This document shows, piece by piece, positions 54,923-64,000 of a DNA stretch of 64,000 nt. The notes beneath the pieces are model-generated. The model was not told the DNA's origin, searched no databases, and was given only the letters and a program-made list of their open reading frames with translations. The position numbers and the translations under genes were made by a program. The stretch spans positions 310,001-374,000 of the forward strand of contig NZ_CP071057.1 in NCBI RefSeq assembly GCF_017161425.1, read 5' to 3'. The stretch's first letter is position 1; the number at the start of each line of letters is the position of its first letter. The stretch comes from Marinicauda algicola (GTDB lineage: Bacteria; Pseudomonadota; Alphaproteobacteria; Caulobacterales; Maricaulaceae).

Positions 54923-56040
54923 GCCGCCCTCCTGCGCGGGCCCCCGGACAATCGCCGGATCAGCCGGTCGGGCCGGTTGATCGCGGTGATGGCCATGGCG
55001 ATGCCGAACAGCGGCACGGCGTATTGCAGCCAGTTGAAGCCGGCGTCGTCGCTCGCGGCGGCCTGCACCGCGAAGCCGAGAAGCCTCAGCCCCATGGCCA
55101 GCGCGCCGCCGAGCACGATGAAGCGCACATAGCCGGTGCGCCGGTGTTCCACCGCCAGGAAGGCCGACGCGGCGAACAGGGCGAAGGCGAGATTGTAGAG
55201 CGGGGCCGACAGCCGGTAGTGGCCTTCCGCCTTCAGCGAGGCGGCGCCGCGCGCGCGGGCGAGGTCGGTCGGGGTCGGATCGAGCAGTTCGGGCAGGAAG
55301 CGGTCGCTTTCCTTGAAGAAGAAGGCGGCCGTGGGATCGATGAAGGCGGCGAGGTCGAACTCGTAGCGCTCGAAGGCGAGCGTGGTGAGCTCGCCCTGCT
55401 CGTCGGTCTGGGACAGCTGGCCCTGCTGCAGCAGCATGACCGGGCCGCGCTCGGTGCGTGTGATCAGCCCCTGCGCCGCGGCATAGGCCCGGCTCTCTGC
55501 GCCCCGCCCGTCCTGGATGAAGACATCGCGCATCACGCCGTTCTCGCCGACCTCGCGGGCATAGAAGGTCACGCTGGCGCCGAGATCGACGAACTCGCCC
55601 GCGCGCATGAAGCTTGCTGCGAGATCGGTGCGCACGTCGTAGACCGTCTGGCGCATCTCGCGGAAGGCGACCGGCTGGACGAAGAGGTTGATCACGAGAT
55701 TGATCAGGAGGGCGTAGACCGCAAGCCGGACGAAGGGTGTCAGGCGCTGGCGCCGGCTCATTCCCGCGGCCGCGCCCACCGTCAGTTCGGAATCGTTGAC
55801 CAGCCGGTTCATCGACATCGCCACCGCGATGAACACCGCCACCGGCAGGATCAGCGCCACGATCTGCGGCATCGCGAGCAGCGTGATCCACACGAAGGTG
55901 AAGGCGGTCTCGCGCCGGTCGGCGACGAGCTCGATATTGGCGAGCGACTGCGTCATCACGGCCAGGCCGGTCAGCGCGGCCAGCGTGGTCAGGACGGGCC
56001 ACAACCCCTGGCGGAACAGGTATCTCTGATAGAGATTCAT
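54919..56040 (-). CDS. lptF: LPS export permease LptF
   Basis: 373 aa. MNLYQRYLFRQGLWPVLTTLAALTGLAVMTQSLA and the LALIL-type permease segment MPQIVALILPVAVFIAVAMSMNRLVNDSELTVGAAAGMS are typical of the YjgP/YjgQ family, with a central periplasmic domain and C-terminal helices. It is the first gene of the block and diverges from pepA across about 250 bp, which should hold both promoters. Confidence 0.95.
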   Translation of the reverse strand: MNLYQRYLFRQGLWPVLTTLAALTGLAVMTQSLANIELVADRRETAFTFVWITLLAMPQIVALILPVAVFIAVAMSMNRLVNDSELTVGAAAGMSRRQRLTPFVRLAVYALLINLVINLFVQPVAFREMRQTVYDVRTDLAASFMRAGEFVDLGASVTFYAREVGENGVMRDVFIQDGRGAESRAYAAAQGLITRTERGPVMLLQQGQLSQTDEQGELTTLAFERYEFDLAAFIDPTAAFFFKESDRFLPELLDPTPTDLARARGAASLKAEGHYRLSAPLYNLAFALFAASAFLAVEHRRTGYVRFIVLGGALAMGLRLLGFAVQAAASDDAGFNWLQYAVPLFGIAMAITAINRPDRLIRRLSGGPRRRAA

Positions 56041-56289
56041 CGGCGCGCGGCCTTGCGCAGGAAGCGGACGGAATCGGCGGTGCGGGCCGACGGCGGTGAG
56101 CGCAGTGACTTCTAACGCGCCCGCCTATCGGATACCACAGGGATCGTGACTCGCAATCGCGCCGCGCCCGGGCCGGTCCCGGGACGGGCTTGACGAAAGG
56201 CGGATCATGTCCAGTTCTTCGCGCGTTCAGACGCGAAAGCGCGCCGTGCCAGATCGATATCCTGTCGAAACGAAGAGAAAGAGACCGTC

Positions 56290-57768
56290 ATGAAGATCAA
56301 GTTCGCCGAATCGGCTTCCGGTGACGCCATCGCGGTGCCGTCCTGGTCCAAGGCCGCGCTGAGCGATGCCGCCAAGGGCCTGGACGAGGCTGCGGGCGGC
56401 GCGATCTCGCGCGCCATCAAGGCCTCGCGCTTCAAGGGGGAATCCGGCGACGTCCTCGAGATCGCCGCCCCCTCCGGCGTGGATGCCGACCGCATCGTGG
56501 TCTTCGGCCTCGGCGACAAGAAGGACGCCGAGGGCAATGTGTTCGAGAAGGCTGCCGCGGGCGTCGTCAAGCAGCTGCTGACCTCGGGCGCCAGGACCGT
56601 CTCCTTCCGCCTCGACGGCATCGCCGACAACGAGAGCGCCGCGCGCGCCGCGCTCGGCGCGACGCTCGCCGCCTACCGCTTCGACGGCTACCGCACCAAG
56701 CTGAAGGACGAGAAGAAGCCCTCGCTGAAGACCGCCGAGCTTGTCGTCTCCGACGAGAAGGCCGCCAAGAAGGTCTGGAAGGGCTGGGAGCCCGTCGCCG
56801 ACGGCGTGCGCACCGCCCGAGACCTCGTCATGGAGCCGGCCAACGTCCTCTACCCGGCCGAGTACGCCAAGCGCGTGAAGGCGACGCTGGAGAAGCTCGG
56901 CGTCGAGGTCGAGGTGCTCGGCGAGAAGGAGATGGACAAGCTCGGCATGAACGCGCTCCTGGGCGTCGGCCAGGGCAGCGAGCGCGAGAGCCAGCTCGTC
57001 GTCATGCGCTGGAACGGCGGCAAGAAGGACGACAAGCCGCTCGCCTTCGTCGGCAAGGGCGTGTGCTTCGACACCGGCGGCATCTCCCTGAAGCCCGGAC
57101 CGGGCATGGAGGAGATGAAGGGCGACATGGGCGGCTCGGCGGCCGTCGTCGGCCTGATGCAGGCGCTCGCGGGCCGCGACGCCAAGGTCAACGCGGTCGG
57201 CGTGATCGGGCTCGTCGAGAACATGCCCGACGGCAAGGCCCAGCGTCCCGGCGACATCGTCAAGTCGATGTCCGGCCAGACGATCGAGATCCTCAATACC
57301 GACGCCGAAGGCCGGCTCGTGCTGGCGGACGCGCTCTGGTACACCCAGGACCGCTTCGATCCGAAATTCATCGTCGATCTCGCCACGCTGACCGGGGCGA
57401 TCCTGATCAGCCTCGGCCACGAGCACGCGGGCATCTTCTCCAACGACGACACGCTCGCGGAGAACATGTCCAAGGCCGGCAAGGCGAGCGACGAGACGGT
57501 CTGGCGCCTGCCGATCGGGCCGGAATACGACCGCCAGATCGACTCCCACATCGCCGACATGAAGAATCTCGGCGAGGGCCGCAATGCCGGCTCGATCGCC
57601 GCGGCGGTGTTCCTGCAGCGCTTCGTCAACGACAAGCCCTGGTGCCATATCGACATCGCCGGCACCGGCATGCATTCCGGCTCCAAGGACCCGCGCAAGC
57701 CCGCCTTCGGCACCGGCTACGGCGTGCGCCTGCTCGACCGCCTGGTGCGCGACTATTACGAGGGGTAG
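56290..57768 (+). CDS. pepA: leucyl aminopeptidase (M17)
   Basis: 492 aa. The metal-binding motifs [16 protein letters not shown] and the family signature [14 protein letters not shown] (about residue 336) are intact, as is the [13 protein letters not shown] segment. It is a cytosolic two-metal hexameric exopeptidase; some PepA homologues also bind DNA. The position divergent from lptF and upstream of holC is conserved among proteobacteria. Confidence 0.96.
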   Translation: MKIKFAESASGDAIAVPSWSKAALSDAAKGLDEAAGGAISRAIKASRFKGESGDVLEIAAPSGVDADRIVVFGLGDKKDAEGNVFEKAAAGVVKQLLTSGARTVSFRLDGIADNESAARAALGATLAAYRFDGYRTKLKDEKKPSLKTAELVVSDEKAAKKVWKGWEPVADGVRTARDLVMEPANVLYPAEYAKRVKATLEKLGVEVEVLGEKEMDKLGMNALLGVGQGSERESQLVVMRWNGGKKDDKPLAFVGKGVCFDTGGISLKPGPGMEEMKGDMGGSAAVVGLMQALAGRDAKVNAVGVIGLVENMPDGKAQRPGDIVKSMSGQTIEILNTDAEGRLVLADALWYTQDRFDPKFIVDLATLTGAILISLGHEHAGIFSNDDTLAENMSKAGKASDETVWRLPIGPEYDRQIDSHIADMKNLGEGRNAGSIAAAVFLQRFVNDKPWCHIDIAGTGMHSGSKDPRKPAFGTGYGVRLLDRLVRDYYEG

Positions 57769-57784
57769 GGCGGAACCGCTGGCT

Positions 57785-57811
57785 GTCCTCCTCCGCACTG
57801 CGGGGGAGGAC
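57785..57811. other. hairpin between pepA and holC
   Basis: GTCCTCCTCCG (57785-57795) pairs with CGGGGGAGGAC (57801-57811), eleven pairs including one G-T, around a CACTG loop. It ends 11 bp before the holC ATG and has no T-run, so it may tune holC translation or transcript stability. Confidence 0.5.
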
Positions 57812-57822
57812 ATCGCTGCATC

Positions 57823-58278
57823 ATGAGCGAACTCTGGTTCTACCATCTCGAGCGCGCGAGCGTGGACGAGGCATTGCCCGAGCTGCTCGGCAGGCTGCTC
57901 GAGCGCGGCGGGCGCGCGCTCGTCGTCAGTCCCGACGAGGAGCGGCTGAAATCGCTCGACTCCCATCTGTGGACCTTCCGCGACGACGCCTTCCTGCCGC
58001 ACGGGCTGGACACCGAGCCCGGCGCGGCGCGCCAGCCCGTCCTGTTGTCGGCCACCGTGCGCAACGTCAACGGCGCGTCCATGCTGTTCGCGCTGGATGG
58101 AACCGAGCTCGATCCCCAGGAGCTGAAGGACTGGGAGCGCGTCGTGGTGATGTTCGAGGCCGCCGACGAGGCGGGCGTCGCCAGGGCCCGCGCGCTCTGG
58201 GCCGCCTCGAAGTCGGCGCAAATTCCGGTATCCTACTGGCGACAGAGCCCGCAGGGGCGTTGGGAGAAGAAAGCATGA
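57823..58278 (+). CDS. holC: DNA polymerase III chi subunit
   Basis: 151 aa. LWFYHLERASVDEALPELLGRLLERGGRALVV, LDSHLWTFRDDAFLPHG and the RARALWAASKSA helix match HolC. Chi links the clamp loader (through psi) to single-stranded DNA-binding protein. It follows pepA, as in many proteobacteria, and its stop overlaps the start of the I78-type lipoprotein gene (ATGA). Confidence 0.95.
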   Translation: MSELWFYHLERASVDEALPELLGRLLERGGRALVVSPDEERLKSLDSHLWTFRDDAFLPHGLDTEPGAARQPVLLSATVRNVNGASMLFALDGTELDPQELKDWERVVVMFEAADEAGVARARALWAASKSAQIPVSYWRQSPQGRWEKKA

Positions 58279-58604
58279 TCCGCACGATGGCCGCCATCAC
58301 CGCCGCCGGCTTCGCCCTGTCGGCCTGCGCCGTGCTGCCCGACCGGGAAGGCCCCGGCGAGGTCACCAGCCCGGAAGTCGACGTCAGCCAGGTCGACGAG
58401 GACGGCCCGGACGCGCGCGACTGCCCGGCCGAGCAGTACCAAGTCCTCGTCGGCCAGCCCCGCGAAGAGATCCACGTCTCCAGCCTGCCGCGCCCGCACC
58501 GCATCTACGGCGAAGGCGACATGGTCACGATGGACTACCGCCCCGAACGGATGAACATCGTTGTGGGCTATGACGGGCGCGTGATCGAGGTGAAGTGCGG
58601 GTAG
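58275..58604 (+). CDS. I78-family peptidase inhibitor lipoprotein
   Basis: 109 aa. Lipoprotein signal (GFALSACAVL), acidic linker, then the I78 inhibitor pattern: DCPAEQYQVLVGQPREEIH, LPRPHRIYGEGDMVTMDYRPERMNI and VVGYDGRVIEVKCG with the terminal cysteine. Members of the family inhibit serine peptidases such as elastase; an endogenous envelope role is likely here. It is coupled to holC by a 4-base overlap, a combination without obvious functional logic. Confidence 0.9.
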   Translation: MIRTMAAITAAGFALSACAVLPDREGPGEVTSPEVDVSQVDEDGPDARDCPAEQYQVLVGQPREEIHVSSLPRPHRIYGEGDMVTMDYRPERMNIVVGYDGRVIEVKCG

Positions 58605-58641
58605 GGGCGCACCGGACGTGCGCGGGCCGGCCCGCGCGCGT

Positions 58642-58732
58642 CCCGGCGAAAGGCGGAACCCAGACATCGCCGAGCGACCCTGTCAGGTGCGGGTGCGCGG
58701 CCTCTACCGGGCCCCGGCTTCCGCCGGGGAGC
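58642..58732. repeat. two-hairpin intergenic repeat, copy 2 (degenerate)
   Basis: Left part CCCGGCGAAAGGCGGAACCC is a mutated version of the hairpin in copies 1 and 3. The right part GGGCCCCGGC-TTCC-GCCGGGGAGC (about 58709-58732) is intact. It lies between the I78 gene and the convergent ABC-F gene. Confidence 0.7.
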
Positions 58733-58745
58733 GAGGACGCGACCG

Positions 58746-60638
58746 CTAAACCCCCGCCTCGGCGCGCGCCGCTTCCAGCTTCTCCTCCGCCTCCAGCCAC
58801 TTCGTCTCGGCGGCCTCGATCAGCTCTTCGGCCCTGGCGCGCTTCTTGTTGAGCTCGGCGGCGAGGTTCGGGTCCTTTTCCCACAGGCCGGGCGTGGCGA
58901 GGCCGGCATCGATCTTTTCCAGGACGCCGCGCAAGCGCTCGGCCTCCTTCTCCCATTTCGCGGCTTCCGCCTTGAGGGGTTTCAGCTTCTCGCGCGCCTC
59001 CGCGGCGTCGCGGCGGCGCTCGGTCTTCTGGCCGCCGGCGGGCTTCGAGGCGCCGCGCGGTTTCGCCTCCTCCTCGCCCTTCAGGACGAGGCGGCGATAG
59101 TCGGCGAGATCGCCGTCATAGGGGGCGATCGTGCCGTCGGCGCACAGCCAGAGCCGGTCCACGCACGCCTCGATCAGGTGGCGGTCGTGGCTGATCACGA
59201 TGACCGCGCCCTCATAGGCGTTGATCGCCTCGATCAGGGCCTGGCGGCTGTCCATGTCGAGATGGTTGGTCGGCTCGTCCAGGATCATCAGATGCGCGCC
59301 GTGGAAGCTGATGAGGTTCATCAGAAGGCGCGCCTTCTCCCCGCCCGAGAGCGAGCCGGCCGGGGTCTCCTGGCGGTCGCCGGGCAGGCCGAAGCGCGCC
59401 AGGCGCGCGCGCCGCTGGGCCTCGGTGGCGTCCTCCATCAGGGAGAGGATGTGATCGTAGGCGCTGTGCCTGGGATTGAGCGCGTCGATCTGGTGCTGGT
59501 GGAAATGGGCGATCTGCGCCTTCTTGTGCATGCGCAGCGTGCCGCCGGTGAGCGGGAGCTGGCCGGTCAGGAGCTTGGCGAAGGTCGACTTGCCCGAGCC
59601 GTTGCGGCCGAGCAGCCCGATGCGGTCGTCGATGTCGATCCTCAGATCCATGCCGGTCAGCACCGGCGCGTCCTGGGTGTAGCCCGTCGCGCCGTCCTCG
59701 ATGCGGATCAGCGGATTGCCCATGCGGCGGGTGGCGACGGGAAACTCGAAGGGTGCGACCGGGCTCTCGATGCTGGTGGCGATCGGGGTCATCTTCTCCA
59801 GCATCTTCACCCGGCTCTGGGCCTGCTTGGCCTTGCTGGCCTTGGCCCGGAAGCGGTCGACGAAGCTCTGCAGGTGACGGCGCTTCTCCTCCTGGCGCTC
59901 CTTCAGCTTCATCTGCAGGGTCTGGCGCTCGGCGAGCTGGCGCTCGAACTGGTCGTAGCCGCCCTCCCAGATGGTCAGCTTGCCGTCCTTCAGGTGCACG
60001 ATCGCGTCCACGCTGGCGTTCAGCAGATCGCGGTCGTGGCTGATGATCAGCACGGCGCCGGGATATTTCCTCAGGTGCGTCTCAAGCCAGATCGCGCCTT
60101 CCAGGTCGAGATAGTTGGTCGGCTCGTCCAGCAGGAGGAGGTCCGGCTCGGCGAACAGGGTGGCGGCGAGCGCGACGCGCATGCGCCAGCCGCCGGAGAA
60201 CTCGGCGCAGCGGCGCTGCTGGGCCGCGGCGGAGAATCCGAGCCCGTGCAGGATCGCCCCGGCGCGCGCCTCGGCGGAATGGGCGTCGATGTCGGCGAGC
60301 CGGGTCTGGATCTCGGCGATGCGGTTCGGGTCGGTCGCGGTTTCCGCCTCCTCCAGCAGCGCCGTGCGCTCGGTGTCGGCGGCCAGCACGTAGTCCATCA
60401 CCGTGACCGGCCCGCCGGGCGCCTCCTGGGCGACCGAGCCCAGCCGGGCGCCGGGCTGGACGAAGACCTCGCCGTCGTCCGGGCTCGCCTCGCCGCGGAT
60501 CAGGCGGAACAGGGTCGACTTGCCGGTGCCGTTGCGCCCGACGAGGCCGTACTTGGCCTTCGCCGGCAGGTACAGCGTCGCCTGGTCGAACAGGACGCGG
60601 CCTTCGATGCGGTGTGTGAGATCGTTGACGTGCAGCAT
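58746..60638 (-). CDS. ABC-F family ATPase (YheS-like)
   Basis: 630 aa. Two ATPase domains with Walker [10 protein letters not shown] (about 34) and GRNGSGKST (about 340), signatures [12 protein letters not shown] and [12 protein letters not shown], and Walker [13 protein letters not shown] and [12 protein letters not shown] charged linker ([21 protein letters not shown]) and a C-terminal coiled coil (about 545-630) complete it. There are no membrane helices. ABC-F proteins act on ribosomes in translation or antibiotic protection; this architecture fits the YheS/Uup branch. Confidence 0.93.
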   Translation of the reverse strand: MLHVNDLTHRIEGRVLFDQATLYLPAKAKYGLVGRNGTGKSTLFRLIRGEASPDDGEVFVQPGARLGSVAQEAPGGPVTVMDYVLAADTERTALLEEAETATDPNRIAEIQTRLADIDAHSAEARAGAILHGLGFSAAAQQRRCAEFSGGWRMRVALAATLFAEPDLLLLDEPTNYLDLEGAIWLETHLRKYPGAVLIISHDRDLLNASVDAIVHLKDGKLTIWEGGYDQFERQLAERQTLQMKLKERQEEKRRHLQSFVDRFRAKASKAKQAQSRVKMLEKMTPIATSIESPVAPFEFPVATRRMGNPLIRIEDGATGYTQDAPVLTGMDLRIDIDDRIGLLGRNGSGKSTFAKLLTGQLPLTGGTLRMHKKAQIAHFHQHQIDALNPRHSAYDHILSLMEDATEAQRRARLARFGLPGDRQETPAGSLSGGEKARLLMNLISFHGAHLMILDEPTNHLDMDSRQALIEAINAYEGAVIVISHDRHLIEACVDRLWLCADGTIAPYDGDLADYRRLVLKGEEEAKPRGASKPAGGQKTERRRDAAEAREKLKPLKAEAAKWEKEAERLRGVLEKIDAGLATPGLWEKDPNLAAELNKKRARAEELIEAAETKWLEAEEKLEAARAEAGV

Positions 60639-60734
60639 GGGCGCTGCCGGTTAGCACGGCTTCACAGGAGGGGAAAGCGCCGCTATAAGCCGCCGCGAAT
60701 TCCTCCCCGTCAAAGCCAGAAGGACGTTTCACCG

Positions 60735-61157
60735 ATGGCCGTTCAACGTACGTTTTCCATCATCAAGCCGGACGCCACCGCGCGCAACATCACCGGCAAG
60801 ATCAACGCCATGATCGAGGATGCGGGCCTTCGCATCATCGCCCAGAAGCGCATCCGCATGTCGCGCGAGCAGGCCGAAGGCTTCTACGCGGTCCACAAGG
60901 AGCGTCCCTTCTTCAAGGATCTGGTCTCCTTCATGATCTCCGGCCCTGTCGTGGTGCAGGTTCTCGAGGGCGAGAACGCCATCGCGAAATACCGCGAAGT
61001 CATGGGCGCGACGAACCCGGAACAGGCCGCCGAAGGCACCATTCGCGCGCGCTTTGCGGAGTCCATCGAGGCCAACTCGGTGCACGGTTCCGACGCCCCG
61101 GAAACCGCCGCCCAGGAAATCCCCTTCTTCTTCAAGGAAGAAGAGATCGTCGGCTAA
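60735..61157 (+). CDS. ndk: nucleoside diphosphate kinase
   Basis: 140 aa. [20 protein letters not shown] at the N-terminus and the active-site histidine in [12 protein letters not shown] are intact. Ndk equalises nucleoside triphosphate pools by phosphohistidine transfer. It diverges from the ABC-F gene and is followed 26 bp downstream by a strong terminator, so it is probably monocistronic. Confidence 0.98.
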   Translation: MAVQRTFSIIKPDATARNITGKINAMIEDAGLRIIAQKRIRMSREQAEGFYAVHKERPFFKDLVSFMISGPVVVQVLEGENAIAKYREVMGATNPEQAAEGTIRARFAESIEANSVHGSDAPETAAQEIPFFFKEEEIVG

Positions 61158-61182
61158 TCCCTTCGATCCTCATGGGTCTCGG

Positions 61183-61210
61183 AACCCCCGGCCGGTGGCC
61201 GGGGGTTTTT
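61183..61210 (+). terminator. rho-independent terminator after ndk
   Basis: Stem AACCCCCGGCC (61183-61193) with GGCCGGGGGTT (61197-61207), a three-base loop and a T-run (TTTTTGTTTT). Confidence 0.93.
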
Positions 61211-61234
61211 GTTTTGAGCTTCAAAGGCCCGCTT

Positions 61235-61325
61235 CCCGCCGAAAGGCGGGACCCGGGGACCGAAGCATGCCATCGCGAGAGGACGGCGCGCATCTTCTCC
61301 TGGGCCCCGGCTTTCGCCGGGGAGC
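61235..61325. repeat. two-hairpin intergenic repeat, copy 3
   Basis: CCCGCC-GAAA-GGCGGG (61235-61250) is followed by ACCCGGGGACCGAAG as in copy 1, a variable stretch of about 36 bases, and TGGGCCCCGGC-TTTC-GCCGGGGAGC (61301-61325). It lies between ndk and the deaminase gene. Confidence 0.8.
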
Positions 61326-61366
61326 GATGATGTGCAATCTGTTCTCGAAACCAGCTGAGAGTCTCC

Positions 61367-62374
61367 ATGTCCGACCTCCACGCCCTCATCGAGCGCCTGC
61401 CCAAGGCCGAGCTTCACCTTCACCTGGAAGGCACGCTGGAGCCGGAGATGATGGTGGCGCTGGCCGAGCGCAACGGGGTCGACATTCCCTACGCGTCTGC
61501 GCAAGAGGCGCGAAAGGCCTATGACTTCTCCGATCTGCAGGACTTTCTCGATCTCTACTATGTCGGGATGAAGGTCCTGGTGACCGAGCGGGACTTCCAC
61601 GATCTCACGCTCGCCTATTTCGAGCGCGCGCACGCGGACAATGTCCGCCACGCGGAGATCTTCCTCGATCCGCAGGGCCATACCGAGCGCGGCATCGATT
61701 TCGACGTCTGCATGAGGGGCGTGCTGTCGGCCTGCGAGGAGACCGAAGAGCGGTTTGCCATCACGTCGAAGCTGATCCTGTGTTTCCTGCGCGACCTCTC
61801 CGAGGAGAAGGCGTTCGAGACGCTGGAGGCCTGCAAGCCCTGGCTCGACCGGATCGAGGCGGTGGGGCTTGCCAGCGCGGAGAAGGGCAATCCGCCCTCG
61901 AAATTCGCCCGCGTCTTCCAGGCCGCGGCCGATCTCGGGCTGAAGCGGGTCGCCCATGCGGGGGAGGAGGGACCGGCCGAGTATGTCGAAGAGGCGCTGG
62001 ACGTTCTGAAGGTCGACCGCATCGATCACGGCAACCGGGCGCTCGACGACATGGCGCTGGTGCGCCGGCTGAAGGCCACCGCCATGACGCTGACGGTCTG
62101 CCCGCTCTCCAACCTCGCCCTCAAAGGTGTCGCGCGCCTGGAGGACCACCCGATCAGGACCATGCTCGATCTCGGGCTGCGCGCCACGGTCAATTCCGAC
62201 GATCCGGCCTATTTCGGCGGCTATGTGAACGAGAACTACCGCCGCGCCGCCGACGCGGTCGGGCTGACGCGCGAGGACGTGATCCAGCTCGCTAAGAACT
62301 CCTTCCTGGGCTCCTTCCTCGGCGAGGAGGAGATCTACGCCCACCTGGCGGAGATCGACGCGGCGGCAGGGTAG
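61367..62374 (+). CDS. adenosine/adenine deaminase (adenine-deaminase-type signature)
   Basis: 335 aa. Zinc ligands in PKAELHLHLEGTLEP, the catalytic VAHAGEEGPAEY region and RIDHGNRALDD are intact. The active-site loop reads VNSDDPAYFGGYVNENY, the form I associate with fungal-type and bacterial adenine deaminases rather than adenosine deaminases. Deamination of adenine to hypoxanthine for purine salvage is therefore the better guess. The ATG follows the repeat at 61235 by about 40 bp. Confidence 0.9.
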   Translation: MSDLHALIERLPKAELHLHLEGTLEPEMMVALAERNGVDIPYASAQEARKAYDFSDLQDFLDLYYVGMKVLVTERDFHDLTLAYFERAHADNVRHAEIFLDPQGHTERGIDFDVCMRGVLSACEETEERFAITSKLILCFLRDLSEEKAFETLEACKPWLDRIEAVGLASAEKGNPPSKFARVFQAAADLGLKRVAHAGEEGPAEYVEEALDVLKVDRIDHGNRALDDMALVRRLKATAMTLTVCPLSNLALKGVARLEDHPIRTMLDLGLRATVNSDDPAYFGGYVNENYRRAADAVGLTREDVIQLAKNSFLGSFLGEEEIYAHLAEIDAAAG

Positions 62375-62380
62375 GGGCGG

Positions 62381-62794
62381 TCACAGCTCCGGCTTCTTCC
62401 TCATCGCCTTCTTCTGCGCGCGTTCCTTCTTGGCCTCCTTCTGCCGGCGGATGGAGGAGAGGGAGGGGCGCGTCTTCTTCCTCGGCTTGGGCTTGTGGCT
62501 CGCCTTGACGATCAGGGCCTTCAGCCGTTCGCGCGCGGCCTCGCGGTTCATCGCCTGGCTGCGATGGTCCTCGGCCTGGATGATCAGTTCGCCGTCCTTG
62601 GTCATGCGCGACCCGGCGAGCCGCGTCAGGCGCTGCTTGACCGCGTCGGGCAGGGATTTCGAGCCGGCGACGTCGAAGCGCAGCTGCACGGCGGTGGAGG
62701 CCTTGTTGACGTGCTGGCCGCCGGGACCCGAGGCGCGCACGAACCGCTCCTCGATCTCGGATTCCTCGATGTGAAGCTGGTCGGTGATGCGCAT
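62381..62794 (-). CDS. arfB: alternative ribosome-rescue peptidyl-tRNA hydrolase ArfB
   Basis: 137 aa. The catalytic GGQ is in FVRASGPGGQHVNKASTAVQLRF (about residues 18-40). The C-terminus is the long Lys/Arg-rich tail (KPKPRKKTRPSLSSIRRQK and on) that threads into the empty mRNA channel. The size excludes a classical release factor. It converges with the deaminase gene, with 6 bp between stops. Confidence 0.96.
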   Translation of the reverse strand: MRITDQLHIEESEIEERFVRASGPGGQHVNKASTAVQLRFDVAGSKSLPDAVKQRLTRLAGSRMTKDGELIIQAEDHRSQAMNREAARERLKALIVKASHKPKPRKKTRPSLSSIRRQKEAKKERAQKKAMRKKPEL

Positions 62795-62904
62795 GGGGCG
62801 GTGTCTAGCAGAATTTCGATGCGGCGGCGCGTGAGAAGCCCGCTGGAATCCGCGTCCGGATTTATGGACAATCCGGCTGTGATCTCTGCCCTGGGTGCCG
62901 TGCC

Positions 62905-63738
62905 ATGCCGCTTCTTTCCACGCTGCTGTTTCTGTCCGCCGCTGCCGAGTCGCTGTCGTGTGCCGCCATCGAGCTGCGCGACGGCCGGGTCTGGACCACG
63001 ATCGAGGTCAATGGCGTGGCCACCGAGGCGCTGCTGGATTCCGGAGCCGAGATGAGCATTCTGGACACGCGCTTCGCCGCGGCGATGGACGCGCAGACCT
63101 CCGGCAGCGCGACGGCGCGCGGCAGCGGGGCGCAGACCCTGGAGGCCCGTTTCCTGCCGGACACCCGCCTCTCGGTGGCCGGGTTCGAGATCGGCGATGC
63201 CACCATTGCGGTGATCGACCTGTCCGATGTCGCCGAGCGCCTGATCGGCGGCCCGCTGCCCGCGATCGCCGGGCGCGAGGTGTTCGACGCGGCGCGCCTG
63301 CATCTCGATTTCGCAGCGGGAACAGTCTGCGCGGTGGACCGGGAGGCTGAACCGGCCGGTCATCGCTTCGAGCTGACCGAACGGGCCGGCATCATGGCCT
63401 TTCCGGTCGAGATCGAGGGCACGTCGGTGCTTGCCGATTTCGACATCGGCAACCGGGGCGCCCTCCTGGCGATGCGCGCCTTTGCCGAGGCAGCCGGGCT
63501 GTACGATGGCCGCCCGGTCGAGGCGGTGAGCGGTGGCGGGCTCGGCGGTGCGGTGGCGCGCGACCGGCTCGTGGTCGAATCGGTCGCGCTCGGTCCCTTC
63601 GTCCACCGCGACGTGACCGCCGACATCCAGCCGGGCGAGCCGGACGAGGCGCCGGCCAATGTCGGGCTCGGCCTGCTCGCCGGTTACCGCATCACCGTGG
63701 ACTATTCGCAGCGCGCGCTCTGGCTGGAGCCGCGCTAG
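62905..63738 (+). CDS. retropepsin-like aspartic protease family protein
   Basis: 277 aa. A short hydrophobic leader (MPLLSTLLFLSAAAESLS) leads to a retropepsin fold with the active-site motif ATEALLDSGAEMSILD (about 40-55) and the later ILG-type segment LIGGPLPAIAGREVFD. A second, similar half (residues about 160-277) has ADFDIGNRGALLAM in place of DTG. One half may therefore be inactive, or the two may form a pseudo-dimeric enzyme. Export is plausible. It overlaps the purN stop by convergent ends. Confidence 0.82.
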   Translation: MPLLSTLLFLSAAAESLSCAAIELRDGRVWTTIEVNGVATEALLDSGAEMSILDTRFAAAMDAQTSGSATARGSGAQTLEARFLPDTRLSVAGFEIGDATIAVIDLSDVAERLIGGPLPAIAGREVFDAARLHLDFAAGTVCAVDREAEPAGHRFELTERAGIMAFPVEIEGTSVLADFDIGNRGALLAMRAFAEAAGLYDGRPVEAVSGGGLGGAVARDRLVVESVALGPFVHRDVTADIQPGEPDEAPANVGLGLLAGYRITVDYSQRALWLEPR

Positions 63739-64000
63739 ACCTCCGGATTGAACATGCGCCGGTCGGGATCGCAGGCCGTGCTCGGATCCATGCGCACGCG
63801 CTCGGCGGTGACGCGCGCCTTGCCCTCCACGACGAGCTTCAGGCAGGCCGGATAGAGCCGGTGCTCGGCCTCCAGCACGCGGCGGGCGAGCGTGTCGGCA
63901 TCGTCGCCGGGCATGACGGGCACCGCGGCCTGGCCGATGATCGGGCCGTCGTCCATCTCGGGCCGCACGAAATGGACCGTGCAGCCGTGGATGCGCACCC
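63735..64000 (-). CDS. purN: phosphoribosylglycinamide formyltransferase, C-terminal part
   Basis: The 5' part lies beyond the window edge. The visible 88 codons show the PurN active-site region GCTVHFVRPEMDDGPIIGQ, with the catalytic Asp in the DDGP loop and the preceding His. The C-terminal helices follow (LARRVLEAEHRLYPACLKLVVEG). PurN formylates GAR using 10-formyl-THF in purine synthesis. purM usually lies upstream but cannot be seen. Its stop overlaps the stop of the retropepsin-like gene. Confidence 0.95.
   Translation of the reverse strand, partial: VRIHGCTVHFVRPEMDDGPIIGQAAVPVMPGDDADTLARRVLEAEHRLYPACLKLVVEGKARVTAERVRMDPSTACDPDRRMFNPEV

Overview
The window looks like chromosomal DNA of a high-GC (roughly two thirds GC by eye) alphaproteobacterium, most likely of the Caulobacterales/Maricaulales (Hyphomonadaceae-like) group. 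The pointers are an ArsR-methyltransferase/metF/split-metH operon, a TipF-like degenerate EAL protein, a SapC protein, a Zur/TonB-receptor pair, and the lptF-lptG-lptD-surA-pdxA-rsmA block diverging from pepA-holC. No rRNA, tRNA, CRISPR array, insertion sequence or prophage was seen. Coding density is very high, and many neighbours overlap by 4 bases (ATGA or GTGA).

Layout. 1-1000: lipid-asymmetry genes (start of an MlaC-like gene, then MlaA), minus strand. 1048-7132: methionine synthesis operon (regulator-methyltransferase, MetF, MetH homocysteine module, a gamma-glutamylcyclotransferase-like gene, MetH B12/AdoMet modules) behind a perfect 18-bp palindrome. 7148-18010: mixed metabolic and envelope genes (glutathionyl-hydroquinone reductase, pirin, RimB-RimK fusion, fasciclin protein, methyltransferase, SDR, LysR, FAD monooxygenase, lipoprotein, TPR protein). 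18015-22412: thioesterase, Zur-like regulator, a Zur-box-like inverted repeat, a His-rich ZnuD-like TonB receptor and OmpW. 22556-26729: SapC, a DsbD-like transmembrane reductase with a redoxin partner, and an unknown. 26862-31824: hisS carrying an internal codon-usage island, an operon of four paralogous membrane-anchored proteins of unknown function, and an orphan promoter/terminator region that may encode a small RNA. 31879-39379: acidic coiled-coil lipoprotein, PhoX-like phosphatase, CIRCE-controlled groESL, OmpA lipoprotein, TipF-like protein.

39586-45540: gatC-gatA and gatB, separated by an AT-richer inserted ORF, a small membrane protein, a quinone reductase and a membrane protein. 45551-48274: a decayed cupin gene, a membrane-anchored LuxR-type regulator, a DUF4199-like and a DUF418-like protein. 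48334-58604: the LPS-transport/outer-membrane block (lptF, lptG, lptD, surA, pdxA, rsmA), divergent from pepA, holC and an I78 inhibitor lipoprotein. 58746-64000: ABC-F ATPase, ndk, adenine-deaminase-type enzyme, ArfB, a retropepsin-like protein and the 3' end of purN. Three copies of a two-hairpin intergenic repeat lie at 39393, 58642 and 61235.

Most of the window is housekeeping. The least explained parts are the four-paralogue array at 28368-31451, the mosaic hisS beside it, the putative small RNA at about 31700-31824, the AT-rich ORF wedged behind gatA, and the cyclotransferase gene inside the split metH operon.
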